DNA of 22,852 nucleotides from an uncultured Oscillospiraceae bacterium (GTDB lineage: Bacteria > Bacillota > Clostridia > Oscillospirales > Acutalibacteraceae), in the NCBI GenBank assembly GCA_900554535.1, contig USIA01000016.1:1-22852 (forward strand). Direction: 5' to 3'. Shown in pieces: positions 1 through 8,015 of this stretch; within the stretch, counting starts at the first letter, position 1; each line of letters starts with the position of its first letter. The translations under genes and the position numbers were made by a program. The notes beneath the pieces were generated by a model, which was not told where the DNA came from, ran no database searches, and worked only from the letters and a program-made list of their open reading frames with translations.

Positions 1-300
1 CGTATCCGCCGCCTCGCCCAGCACAGGGACGGTTTGGCGAATCACCGGGCTTTGGGTGCAGCTGCGGAACGTTGTCAAAGGGCCAATCTCCACATCGCCG
101 TTTGGTGCCAAGCAAACGCCCTCCAATTCATCGCGCAACTCGTGGATAGAGACCAACGAGCAGCCTGCGTATTTTCCCTCGCGGATTTTGATCAGCACAT
201 CCGTGCCGCCGGCAATGACCATTGCAGACGGATCCTTTTGCAGTGCGGTTATGGCATCCGCCACGCTTGTAGCTTCATAATAGCGTTCAATGTCATACAT
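1..300 (-). CDS. xdhB: Xanthine dehydrogenase FAD-binding subunit XdhB (N-terminal part, cut by window edge)
   Basis: This is the first 100 codons of a molybdenum-hydroxylase FAD subunit, which passes electrons from the Mo centre and [2Fe-2S] clusters to NAD+ through FAD. Translating the minus strand from ATG 300-298 gives MYDIERYYEATSVADAITAL, the typical start of CoxM/XdhB proteins. The PCMH-type FAD motif VIAGGTDVLIKI follows at about residues 32-43, then an IGPLTTF segment. A GGAGGTGG ribosome site lies inside the end of xdhA. The xdhA stop codon ends one base before this ATG, so the two genes are probably translationally coupled. The gene order matches Escherichia coli xdhABC, so an XdhC-type iron-sulfur subunit would be expected to the left, outside the window. 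The reading frame is intact up to the edge. Substrate choice cannot be read from this subunit. Confidence 0.93.
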   Translation of the reverse strand, partial: MYDIERYYEATSVADAITALQKDPSAMVIAGGTDVLIKIREGKYAGCSLVSIHELRDELEGVCLAPNGDVEIGPLTTFRSCTQSPVIRQTVPVLGEAADT

Positions 301-301
301 A

Positions 302-2698
302 TCAGCCCACCTCCGGTTTTGCAAGCAATCCCGCTTGCTGGAAGCCTGCCACCAGCTTTTGCGGGTTGAGCGGCAAGCTGTTAAAGGCCACCCCGGTCGC
401 GTTGAGTACCGCATTGCGGACAGCGGGCGCCACCGGGATGGTTGGCGGCTCGCCCAGTGCCTTGTTGCCAAAGGGGCCGCTCGGATCGTCCGTCTCGACG
501 AACAGGGCATGCAAATCGGGCTGATCCATCGCCGTGGGCAGTTTATAATCCAACAGATTTCCATTTAGGAGCCTGCCCTTTGCGTCAAATTTCATGTCCT
601 CAGAAAGCGAATATCCCAGGCCCATTGACATGCCGCCATGCACCTGGGCCTCGGCCAGCTTGGGATTAATCAGGCGGCCGGAGTCGTGAACGTTGACGAT
701 GCGCAGCACCCGGACCTTACCCACCGGAATATCCACCTCTACCTCACAGAAGCAGCAGCCGAATGCAAAGGTGTTGTCCTTGCACTGGTGCGTGCTCTCG
801 GCAGAGATGTGCTCAGAATGTTGCAGCGAATACAGCGCCGTCATGGCCAGTTCCTGCATCTCCAACGCCGTCTCTCCACTCGCGGCATCCACTACCTGGC
901 CGCCGCGCACGTCGAGGTGGTCAGGCGTGGTCTCCAGCATCTCTGCGGCATACTCCAGGATGCGTGCTTTAAAAAGCGCACCGGTTTGCCGAATCGCCAT
1001 GCCCGTCACATAGGTCTGGCGGGAAGCATAAGCGCCGGTGTCAAACGGGGCCGTGTCTGTGTCCTGAAAAGAGACAATATGTACGGCACTGCTCGGGAAG
1101 CCGGCAGCTTCGGCGGCCATCTGCGTAAAGACCGTGTCGCCGCCCTGGCCGATTTCTGCTGCGCCCAGCTGCAGCTGCATGGTGCCGTCCTGGTTGAGCA
1201 CCATTCGGGCCGACGAGGTCTCCAGCGAAATCGGGTAGACGCCCGTCTTATAGGAGAAAACCGCCATGCCCACACCGCGGCGCACCGGGCCTGACTGGTT
1301 CTTATACTGCTCCCGCAGCGCATCCCAATGAATGAACGTTCTGCCCTTTTCCATGCATTCCTTTAAGCCGGTCGAGTGGCAGGTGATGCCGTTGCAGGGG
1401 TCTATATAGCCCAGGGGCATGATATTTTTCATCCGGAAAGCGTACGGGTCCCAACCCATTTCCTGGGCAATATCGTCCATCATACACTCGCCCGCAAAGT
1501 CGGACTGCGGGATGCCGTAGCCGCGCATCGCGCCGGGGGCGGGCAGGTTTGTATAAACGGTAAAAGCCTCCGCATGATGCGCCAAGGCATCCGGATAGCA
1601 CTGGCGGAATCCGGTAACGCTGTTCGCAACAATGGCATTGCCATGAGAGGCATAGGCGCCCTGGTTGGAAATAAAACGGCTGCGCCGCGCCATTATGCGC
1701 ATATCGTCCCGCACCGCCGCCTCGACCTCCAGGGTCATCGGATGGCGGGAACGCGTGTTTGCAAACGTCTCCTCGCGCGTGAGTTCCAGCTTGACACAAC
1801 GACCGCCCACCTGGGTCGTCAAAAAAGCATTGAGCGGCTCATAAAGCACCTCCTGCTTGTTGCCAAAGCCGCCGCCGATATACGGCTTAATCACGCGGAT
1901 ATTGCCCCAGGGGATACCCAACGCCTGGCCGCAGACCCGGCGTACGATGTGCGGGATCTGCGTGGAGGTGACAACCACGATGCGCCCGCTTTCCATATAG
2001 GCAAAGGAGACGGGCGGCTCAATGTGGCAGTGCTGCACCTGCTGGGTGGCGTAGTGGGCGGCAAAATGGTGGTACTGCGGGTCCGCAAGTACCTGCTCCG
2101 CTTTGGTGATGCCCTGGCGCTTGCCCTCGTCGGTAATCACCTGCAGATCCATGTGGGCCAGGATATTGTCCGGGTGCTCCGTATGAATGGGGACCCCTGT
2201 CCCCTGCATCGAGACAGCCGGATCCAGAACTACCGGATATTCCTCATATTCGACCCGAATAGCCCGCAAAGCGCGCTGGGCGGCGACCTCATTTTCCGCA
2301 ACCACAGCGGCAATGTCATCCCCATAATAGCGCACGCGGCTGGTCAAAAGTTTGCGGTCGGCAACATCCTGGTGTGCCTTTTCCACGCTCCAAGGATGGC
2401 CGGGCGTGGGATACTGAATATCCGGCACATCAAAGCATGTGATAATCTTCACCACACCGGGCAGCTTTGCAGCCTCCTCTGTGTGGATGGCTTTGACCAC
2501 ACCATTCCCGATGGTACTGTGCAGGATCTTGGCCACCAGACAAGGCTTGGGGGCCAAGTCGTCTGTGTATTTGGCGCGGCCGGTAACTTTGTCCGCTGCA
2601 TCAACGCGCAGCACATTTTTTCCGACCTCTGTATATGGATTGCGCGGATTGACGCGCGTCTCCGTATCACTGTGCAGGCTTCTCTTTTCTCGTTCCAT
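302..2698 (-). CDS. xdhA: Xanthine dehydrogenase molybdenum-binding subunit XdhA
   Basis: The product is the large, molybdopterin-binding catalytic subunit of a xanthine dehydrogenase-type hydroxylase (hypoxanthine or xanthine to urate). It is about 798 aa and aligns by eye over its whole length with E. coli XdhA, with about 36 extra N-terminal residues. Visible blocks include KVTGRAKYTDD, the cofactor motif GGGFGNKQEV, GAMRGYG, AAEIGQGGDTVF, NVHDSGRLINP and the C-terminal NKALGEPPTIPVAP, whose Glu (about residue 750) is the expected catalytic base. I chose ATG 2698-2696 because an AAAGGAAGGA ribosome site lies just upstream; an in-frame start at 2725 would sit on the wrong side of it. KQ replaces the KE of animal enzymes, as in E. 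coli XdhA. The gene is last but one in the visible purine operon, after the nucleoside transporter. Cytoplasmic. Related nicotinate or other purine hydroxylases are a lesser alternative. Confidence 0.93.
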   Translation of the reverse strand: MEREKRSLHSDTETRVNPRNPYTEVGKNVLRVDAADKVTGRAKYTDDLAPKPCLVAKILHSTIGNGVVKAIHTEEAAKLPGVVKIITCFDVPDIQYPTPGHPWSVEKAHQDVADRKLLTSRVRYYGDDIAAVVAENEVAAQRALRAIRVEYEEYPVVLDPAVSMQGTGVPIHTEHPDNILAHMDLQVITDEGKRQGITKAEQVLADPQYHHFAAHYATQQVQHCHIEPPVSFAYMESGRIVVVTSTQIPHIVRRVCGQALGIPWGNIRVIKPYIGGGFGNKQEVLYEPLNAFLTTQVGGRCVKLELTREETFANTRSRHPMTLEVEAAVRDDMRIMARRSRFISNQGAYASHGNAIVANSVTGFRQCYPDALAHHAEAFTVYTNLPAPGAMRGYGIPQSDFAGECMMDDIAQEMGWDPYAFRMKNIMPLGYIDPCNGITCHSTGLKECMEKGRTFIHWDALREQYKNQSGPVRRGVGMAVFSYKTGVYPISLETSSARMVLNQDGTMQLQLGAAEIGQGGDTVFTQMAAEAAGFPSSAVHIVSFQDTDTAPFDTGAYASRQTYVTGMAIRQTGALFKARILEYAAEMLETTPDHLDVRGGQVVDAASGETALEMQELAMTALYSLQHSEHISAESTHQCKDNTFAFGCCFCEVEVDIPVGKVRVLRIVNVHDSGRLINPKLAEAQVHGGMSMGLGYSLSEDMKFDAKGRLLNGNLLDYKLPTAMDQPDLHALFVETDDPSGPFGNKALGEPPTIPVAPAVRNAVLNATGVAFNSLPLNPQKLVAGFQQAGLLAKPEVG

Positions 2699-2782
2699 AC
2701 TGTCCTTCCTTTCGGGGGGCGCCAAATTCCTTTGGATTGTCTAACAAAAATTCTCTGTTTTCTTTTGCAGCCTATCAAAGAT

Positions 2783-2807
2783 GGACTGCCCATGATGGGA
2801 GCAGTCC
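2783..2807 (-). other. Intergenic hairpin between permease gene and xdhA
   Basis: On the minus strand GGACTG pairs with CAGTCC, with a small bulge and an inner CCC/GGG step around an ATCAT loop. It lies between the stop of the second permease (2828) and the xdhA start (2698). The bases that follow (ATCTTTGATAGG) are not a proper T-tract, so this looks more like an mRNA processing or stability hairpin, or a weak attenuator, than a full terminator. I see no clear promoter in the same 129-bp gap, so xdhA is probably transcribed by read-through. Confidence 0.45.
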
Positions 2808-2827
2808 AAGTTGTGATTGGTCTTGCT

Positions 2828-3820
2828 TCACCGCTCCTCGCGGAAATAGGCGTTGCCCAAAGCTTGCGGCGCTTGATTTTCGCGCTTGCGGCGCATACTG
2901 ATCGCGACCAGCACGATGACCGCAACAATGTAAGGCAAAATTTGGCTGATCTGCGATGGGATCGGAAGATTAAACCGTAAGTAAAGAACCAGCAGGCCGC
3001 CAAACAACACCGATCCCCACAAGGCGCGCAGCGGACTCCACAGGCAGAAGATAACCAGTGCCACAGCCAGCCAGCCTTCGCCGGACAGGCCGTCATGATT
3101 CCACACGCCGCCGGCAATGGTCATGATATACACCATGCCGCCGATCGCGGAAATGCCGCCGCCGATGACCGTGGCAAGATACTTGTGGCGAATGACATTG
3201 ATGCCTGCCGCGTCCGCTGTGGCTGGGGACTCACCCACGGCCCGTAAATTCAGACCCAAGTGGGTCCGCTGTAGAACAAACCACATCACGACCGCAATGC
3301 CGACACCAAGATAGACAAAGATATTATACTTAAAAATCAGCTGCCCTACAACCGGTATCTGCTGCAATGCCGCCGGAAAAGGTGAGCCCTGAAAGATTGC
3401 CTTGAAGGTATTGCTGACCGCAACATAAGATCCTTGCTGGACGCGCATATATTCGCCCATGTACTGACCGACGCCAGTACCAAAAATGGACAGCGCCAGG
3501 CCGGTCACATTCTGGTTGGCGCGCAGGGTGATGGTAATAACACTATAGATCAACGATCCCAGCGCACCGGCCAGGAAAGCGACCAGGATCGCCAGTACCA
3601 CAGCCACATGGCCGGAAGCGCCGGCAGTCTTTCCATAATAAAACGCCGCGCCCAGGCCAAAGGCGCCGCCCATGAACATCAGGCCTTCCACGCCCAGGTT
3701 CAGGTTCCCGGCTTTTTCCGTCAGGACCTCGCCGATGGTTCCGTAAAGGAGTGGGCCGCCATTCAACACAGCCGCTGTCACCAGCGCAACGATGGCTGTT
3801 GCAACAGTAGATTCCATCAT
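2828..3820 (-). CDS. nupQ: Nucleoside ABC transporter permease, NupQ/YufQ type
   Basis: The product is the second inner-membrane permease of a BMP-dependent ABC importer (BPD_transp_2 family). It is about 330 aa, with many hydrophobic segments, the family block NLNLGVEGLMFMGGAFG near residues 36-52, and VGESPATADAAGIN, the cytoplasmic coupling helix that contacts the ATPase. The start ATG (3820-3818) overlaps the TGA of the upstream permease as ATGA; a second ATG directly follows, so the first residue is uncertain by one codon. An AGGAGG site lies upstream. The order lipoprotein, ATPase, permease, permease is that of Bacillus subtilis nupNOPQ (guanosine uptake). Purine nucleoside or base import is inferred from family and neighbours; the exact ligand is not visible. 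Confidence 0.9.
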   Translation of the reverse strand: MMESTVATAIVALVTAAVLNGGPLLYGTIGEVLTEKAGNLNLGVEGLMFMGGAFGLGAAFYYGKTAGASGHVAVVLAILVAFLAGALGSLIYSVITITLRANQNVTGLALSIFGTGVGQYMGEYMRVQQGSYVAVSNTFKAIFQGSPFPAALQQIPVVGQLIFKYNIFVYLGVGIAVVMWFVLQRTHLGLNLRAVGESPATADAAGINVIRHKYLATVIGGGISAIGGMVYIMTIAGGVWNHDGLSGEGWLAVALVIFCLWSPLRALWGSVLFGGLLVLYLRFNLPIPSQISQILPYIVAVIVLVAISMRRKRENQAPQALGNAYFREER

Positions 3821-4944
3821 TTTGCAAGCTCCTCCTTTTTATGGGGTTCTTTTCCCCGGAAAATCACCCGGTAATTGATAAAGAACTCACACCCCAGCAT
3901 AAAGAACAGCAGGATGCCTGTAATAATATCGGAAATGGACACCGGCACGCTCATGCGTGTTTGCAGCGTATCGGATCCCTTTTGGATAATGGCGAGCATC
4001 GCGGAAATACCGATCATGCCAAAGGGGTTGAGCTGAGCCAGCCACGCGACCGTAATCGCCGTGAATCCCGCGCCCGCGGCCACGCCGTCATACAGCGTAT
4101 TGTTCGCACCGGAAACCAGCAGGAAGCCGACAACGCCGGAAATCGCGCCGGAAAGAAACATGGTGCGCATGATGATTTTCGGTACATTCATCCCGGCATA
4201 ACGGGCGGTGTTTTCACTTTCACCCACCACGGCGATCTCATACCCCTGCTTGGTGTAGCGCATATAAAAATACATCAGCACCGCAATGACCAGCACAATA
4301 ATCCATCCGCAGTAGACACCGGCCACCTTGGGCAGGCAGGCATTTCCGGCAAACTGCTCGATCTGCTGGCTGCCTTTGGGCTGCTTTTCCCACGGGCCGC
4401 CCTGCAGCCACTTGACAAATCCGATGATGATATAGTTCATCATCAGCGTAAACAGCGTCTCATTGGTCCCCCACCGCGCGCGGAAAAAAGCGGGGATCAA
4501 CGCCCAGACGCCGCCGCCGATGGCGCCCGCCACAAACATGATGACCAAAAGCGGCGCCGCCGGCAGCTTATCTGCCCAAAACAGCGCAAAGTACGTGGCG
4601 CACACCGCGCCAGCCGTGATTTGGCCCTCCGCGCCGATGTTCCAGAACTTCATTTTAAAGCAAGGAGCAATCGCGAGTGCCGTTCCCAGCAGGGGGATGG
4701 CGAATTTGACGGTCTGGCGGATCGCGCTGGGCTTACCCAAAGCGCCAGAGATCATCGTGGCGTAGCCTTGGGCAGCGTACAGAATGCCGCCTTTCCCACT
4801 AATGGCCATGACCAGGCCTCCAACCACCAACGCCAGGACAACCGCCCCGACGCGAATCGCCCACAATTTCCATTTGGCCAGGTCGTCCCGCTTGGCCAGG
4901 TGGACTAGGGGCGCTTTGCGCGTAATACTGCTTGCCGCTATCAT
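3817..4944 (-). CDS. nupP: Nucleoside ABC transporter permease, NupP/YufP type
   Basis: The product is the first permease of the BMP-dependent importer, about 375 aa. A basic N-terminus precedes the first membrane span (about residues 30-48). The family block FWNIGAEGQITAGA and the coupling-helix motif VGESENTARYAGMN are present. I place the start at ATG 4944-4942, which overlaps the stop of the ATPase gene (ATGA) and follows a GGAGG site. The open frame continues upstream, but only as an antisense-like extension inside the ATPase gene. The tight overlaps on both sides suggest that the ATPase and the two permeases are made in equal amounts. The two permeases should pair in the membrane around the double ATPase. 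Confidence 0.9.
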   Translation of the reverse strand: MIAASSITRKAPLVHLAKRDDLAKWKLWAIRVGAVVLALVVGGLVMAISGKGGILYAAQGYATMISGALGKPSAIRQTVKFAIPLLGTALAIAPCFKMKFWNIGAEGQITAGAVCATYFALFWADKLPAAPLLVIMFVAGAIGGGVWALIPAFFRARWGTNETLFTLMMNYIIIGFVKWLQGGPWEKQPKGSQQIEQFAGNACLPKVAGVYCGWIIVLVIAVLMYFYMRYTKQGYEIAVVGESENTARYAGMNVPKIIMRTMFLSGAISGVVGFLLVSGANNTLYDGVAAGAGFTAITVAWLAQLNPFGMIGISAMLAIIQKGSDTLQTRMSVPVSISDIITGILLFFMLGCEFFINYRVIFRGKEPHKKEELAK

Positions 4945-6506
4945 ACCGCCACCTCCTCTTTCTCCTGCGCCTGGCCGCCGCCCAACTGGGTCATATAAAG
5001 GCCCAGCTGCTCTTTTGTAGCCGTGCGGCCGTCCACAATGCCGGAGACCTTGCCGCCGCAGAGGATCAAAATGCGGTCGCACAGTTCCACCAGCATATCC
5101 AAGTCTTCGCCGACCATCACTACAGCCACGCCCTTCATCTTCTGCTCATTGAACAGACGGTAAATGGTATAAGATGAGTTGATGTCCAGCCCGCGTACCG
5201 GATAAGCGGCCAGCAACACGGCCGGATGCAATGCAATCTCCCGCCCGACCAGGACTTTCTGCACATTGCCGCCGGAGAGTCTGCGCACGGGTGTAGTGAT
5301 CCCCGGCGTCACAATCTCAAGCTCGTCGATAAGCTGTTCCGCCAATTTGCGTGGCGGCTTGCGGTCCACCAGAGGGCCGGGATGGTCCTTATATGTCTTG
5401 AGCATCATATTGTGCACCATATCCATACCGCCCACAAGGCCCATGCCCAGGCGATCCTCCGGGACAAAGGCCAACGATACGCCGGCCTGTTGGATCTGAA
5501 GCGGCTCCTTGCCCACCAACTCGACGCCAGCCGCATTCTCTGGGTGATCCGGCGGATAATAGCGGATATGGCCCTTCTCCACACTCTGCAAGCCGGCAAC
5601 CGCCTCCAATAACTCCTTCTGGCCGCTGCCTGCGATGCCGGCAATGCCCAGAATCTCGCCGCCGTATGCCGCAAAGGAAACGTCGTCCAACGCCAAAAGG
5701 CCCTCCGGGTTCCGGCAGGTCAGACCCTCCACCTGTATCCGGAGGGGCCGTTGCTCTGCCTTGGGACGGTCGATGTTCAGGCTGACGGCATGGCCGACCA
5801 TCATCTCGGTCAGCTTCTGTGGATCGGTTTCCGCAGTGTTGACTGTGCCAATATACTGCCCTTTGCGCAGCACGGCAACCTTGTCGGAAATCGACATTAC
5901 CTCTTGCAGCTTGTGGGTAATGATGACAATGGCCTTGTTATCCGCCTTCATGTTGCGCAGCACTGCGAAAAGCTTCTCGGTCTCCTGCGGCGTCAACACG
6001 GCAGTCGGTTCATCCAGAATGAGAATATCTGCGCCACGGTAGAGCACCTTGACAATCTCCACTGTCTGTTTTTCCGAGACAGACATGTCGTAGATTTTCT
6101 TATCCGGGTCAATTTCAAACCCATATTTTTCACTGATTGCGCGAACCTTCTGCCCGATCGCCTTCATGTCGGCATTACCACGCCCTTTTAGGCCCAGGAC
6201 AATGTTTTCGGCCGCTGTGAATACGTCGACCAGCTTGAAATGCTGGTGAATCATGCCAATTCCCAAGTTGAGCGCTTCTTTAGGGGAGCGAATGGTCACC
6301 TCCCTGCCACCGACATAAATCTTGCCGGCATCGGGAAAATAAATGCCGGAAATCATGTTCATCAGGGTGGTTTTACCGCTTCCGTTCTCGCCCAAAAGCG
6401 CCAGGATTTCTCCGTGATCCAATGTCAGGCTAATGCCGTCATTTGCCACAACGGAGCCAAACCGCTTGGTCAACCCTTCCAGTCGGATCGCACTTTCTGC
6501 CGCCAT
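4941..6506 (-). CDS. nupO: Nucleoside ABC transporter ATPase with two nucleotide-binding domains, NupO/YufO type
   Basis: The product is an ABC ATPase of about 521 aa that energises the nucleoside importer. Domain 1 is canonical: Walker A GENGSGKTT (39-47), Q-loop at about residue 88, signature MSVSEKQ (141-147), Walker B LILDEPTAV and H-loop His198. Domain 2 is the degenerate half usual in this family: GIAGSGQKEL in place of Walker A, PEDRLGMGLVGG, a good LSGGNVQK signature (410-417) and LLAAYPVRGLD without the catalytic Glu. ATP hydrolysis is therefore probably asymmetric. ATG 6506-6504 is preferred because AAGGGGAG lies about 10 bases upstream; the in-frame GTG at 6515-6513 would abut that site. 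The sugar importer ATPase RbsA has the same layout, but the PEDRLGMG block and the BMP neighbour favour nucleosides. Confidence 0.92.
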   Translation of the reverse strand: MAAESAIRLEGLTKRFGSVVANDGISLTLDHGEILALLGENGSGKTTLMNMISGIYFPDAGKIYVGGREVTIRSPKEALNLGIGMIHQHFKLVDVFTAAENIVLGLKGRGNADMKAIGQKVRAISEKYGFEIDPDKKIYDMSVSEKQTVEIVKVLYRGADILILDEPTAVLTPQETEKLFAVLRNMKADNKAIVIITHKLQEVMSISDKVAVLRKGQYIGTVNTAETDPQKLTEMMVGHAVSLNIDRPKAEQRPLRIQVEGLTCRNPEGLLALDDVSFAAYGGEILGIAGIAGSGQKELLEAVAGLQSVEKGHIRYYPPDHPENAAGVELVGKEPLQIQQAGVSLAFVPEDRLGMGLVGGMDMVHNMMLKTYKDHPGPLVDRKPPRKLAEQLIDELEIVTPGITTPVRRLSGGNVQKVLVGREIALHPAVLLAAYPVRGLDINSSYTIYRLFNEQKMKGVAVVMVGEDLDMLVELCDRILILCGGKVSGIVDGRTATKEQLGLYMTQLGGGQAQEKEEVAV

Positions 6507-6548
6507 ATAACGCACGCTCCCCTTCTACTCTTTTGTGTGTCTTCAATT

Positions 6549-6592
6549 CCTGTAAACGCCGGGAAACCCCTCCGTTCCACGGCGCTTACAGG
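6549..6592 (-). other. Intercistronic hairpin 2 (before the ATPase gene)
   Basis: A 13-bp stem with arms at 6549-6561 and 6580-6592 and one G-U pair on the RNA (CCTGTAAGCGCCG with CGGCGTTTACAGG). It lies directly after a second stem (6593-6628) in the gap between the binding-protein and ATPase genes. No T-tract follows, so it is not a classical terminator. It more likely protects the 3' end of the binding-protein message or reduces read-through into the ATPase gene. Confidence 0.6.
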
Positions 6593-6628
6593 AAGGGCGG
6601 ACTGTTGCTGCTGAGGCCGTCCGCCCTT
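6593..6628 (-). terminator. Intercistronic hairpin 1 / partial terminator after the binding-protein gene
   Basis: A perfect 10-bp stem (6593-6602 with 6619-6628, AAGGGCGGAC/GTCCGCCCTT) with a 16-nt loop begins 16 bp after the lipoprotein stop codon. It carries no long T-run, so complete termination is unlikely. Such hairpins after binding-protein genes usually allow more binding protein than membrane parts to be made. Confidence 0.5.
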
Positions 6629-6643
6629 TCGCCTCATAAAGCT

Positions 6644-7885
6644 TTATTCGGGCGTAATCCCGTCGAGAATCCAGTAGAACTGCGGTGCAGAAGGCTGGCC
6701 ATCCGCCACGTCAGATTCTTTATACCATTGGCCCGCGGGCATGGTCTTGGTGTCCTCCTTGTCGGCGCCAAACGCCTTGCCCTTGCCGGTCCAGGGGCCT
6801 TCGAAGGGATGGATGGTGCCGTCCTCAATGCCCTTTTGCACTTCCTTGAGCTTATCCGCCGTACCGGGTGCGGCGATCTTCTCGTTGAGCGGGGTCATGA
6901 CGACCGCACCCTCTTTCATGCCTGCGGTCCAGTCTTTGGCAAAGCTCTTGCCGTCGACTACGGACTTGATCGCGTACTCAAAGTAAGGCGCCCAGTCAAT
7001 GCGGCAGGAAATGAGGCTGGCCTGCGGGGCCACGCCGCTCATGTCGTTGTTATAGCCGCACTGGAAAACGCCGGCGGACTGTGCCGCGGTCGCTGGGGTG
7101 GTATTGTCGGAATGCTGGGAAATGAGCTTACAGCCTTCGTCAGCCAATGCGGTAGCCGCGTTCGCCTCTTCCGTTGCATTCGACCAGGAATTGACGTACT
7201 TGACTTTCATGGTGACGGACGGGCAGACACTCTTGGCGCCCAGGTAGAACGCCGTAAAGCCGGAAATGACTTCCGAATACGGATAAGCACCCACATAACC
7301 GATGACAGCCTGATCGGCGGTGATCTTCTTTTCATCAATCAGCTGCTTGAGTTTCATGCCGCCGGCCACGCCCGCCAGATAGCGGCCTTCATAGATATTG
7401 GCAAAGGCGTTGTGCACATTGGTCAGTTTTGACTTGGCGGAAGCCTGGTTCGTGCAGGCCACGAACTGGATATCCGGGTAATCGGGCGCCACCTTCAACA
7501 TATAATCCTCAAAACCAAACGATGTGTTGAAAATCAGCTTGCAATCCGAATCTGCCAGCTCGGTGTTGGCGTCTTCGCAGGTGGCGTCCTCACCGATGTT
7601 ATATTTAACGACCCAGTCGACATTGATGCCTTCTTTTTTCAGTGCCTCTGTGGCTTCCTTTTGGCCACGGACCATATTGTAGGTATACCCCTGATCATTT
7701 TCATCGCCAATACAGATCATGCCTACCTTGATGGACTTTTCGCCGGCCGCAGCACTCGTGCCGGACGCCTGGCTGCCCGTACTGCCGGAGGTTGTGCTTC
7801 CTTCTCCGCCAGTGTCTCCGCCGCATGCCGCCATGCCCAGAGCCATCGCTCCAGCCAGGACCAGCGCCAAGATTTGTTTTTTCAT
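6644..7885 (-). CDS. nupN: BMP-family nucleoside-binding lipoprotein, NupN/PnrA type
   Basis: The product is the extracellular substrate-binding lipoprotein of the importer, about 413 aa. A signal peptide (residues 1-20, MKKQILALVLAGAMALGMAA) ends at a lipobox with Cys21 as the acylation site. A Gly/Ser/Thr-rich linker covers about residues 22-50. The BMP domain starts with IKVGMICIGDENDQGYTYN, close to the family's usual first strand and ligand loop. ATG 7885-7883 follows an AAGGAGG site at good spacing. Family members bind purine nucleosides (PnrA, NupN). The gene lies between the deaminase and the ATPase, and two hairpins follow it. Guanosine, inosine or another nucleoside is inferred; a free base is also possible given the enzymes around it. 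Confidence 0.92.
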   Translation of the reverse strand: MKKQILALVLAGAMALGMAACGGDTGGEGSTTSGSTGSQASGTSAAAGEKSIKVGMICIGDENDQGYTYNMVRGQKEATEALKKEGINVDWVVKYNIGEDATCEDANTELADSDCKLIFNTSFGFEDYMLKVAPDYPDIQFVACTNQASAKSKLTNVHNAFANIYEGRYLAGVAGGMKLKQLIDEKKITADQAVIGYVGAYPYSEVISGFTAFYLGAKSVCPSVTMKVKYVNSWSNATEEANAATALADEGCKLISQHSDNTTPATAAQSAGVFQCGYNNDMSGVAPQASLISCRIDWAPYFEYAIKSVVDGKSFAKDWTAGMKEGAVVMTPLNEKIAAPGTADKLKEVQKGIEDGTIHPFEGPWTGKGKAFGADKEDTKTMPAGQWYKESDVADGQPSAPQFYWILDGITPE

Positions 7886-7922
7886 TTGAATTCCTCCTTC
7901 ATATCAATGTGATCTACGGAAA

Positions 7923-7941
7923 CGGCAATTGCCGGAATTCC
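7923..7941. repeat. Two adjoining palindromes in the leader of the binding-protein gene
   Basis: A perfect 12-bp palindrome CGGCAATTGCCG (7923-7934) shares one base with GGAATTCC (7934-7941). Both lie about 40-55 bp upstream of the lipoprotein start. They could form an operator or a small hairpin. No promoter with a good -35 box is visible here, so the role is unknown. Confidence 0.3.
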
Positions 7942-8009
7942 CAAGTCATAAAAAATCATCAGCCCCTCCCTGCGTACCCAAACGCGAAGGCGAAGCGCCC
8001 CATTGCCCC

Positions 8010-8015
8010 ATTATA
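8010..8015 (-). promoter_or_regulatory. Possible internal -10 box upstream of the binding-protein gene
   Basis: A perfect TATAAT on the minus strand directly follows the deaminase stop codon, about 125 bp upstream of the lipoprotein start. No recognisable -35 box lies 16-18 bp upstream (the bases there are GC-rich) and no extended TG is present, so promoter activity is doubtful. If real, it would let the transporter be made without the deaminase. Confidence 0.25.

Noticed and set aside
1376..2980. Long plus-strand open frame of about 534 codons across xdhA
   Set aside because: It is antisense to a clearly conserved gene, shows no family motif and has no matching ribosome site. Long antisense frames are common in GC-rich coding DNA.
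3841..4908. Plus-strand open frame of about 355 codons opposite the first permease
   Set aside because: It is rich in His, Gln and Arg as expected from the antisense of a membrane protein gene; no motif supports it.
4941..6506. Apparent loss of Walker A and catalytic Glu in the second ATPase half
   Set aside because: This degeneracy is normal for the RbsA/NupO family and is not evidence of decay.
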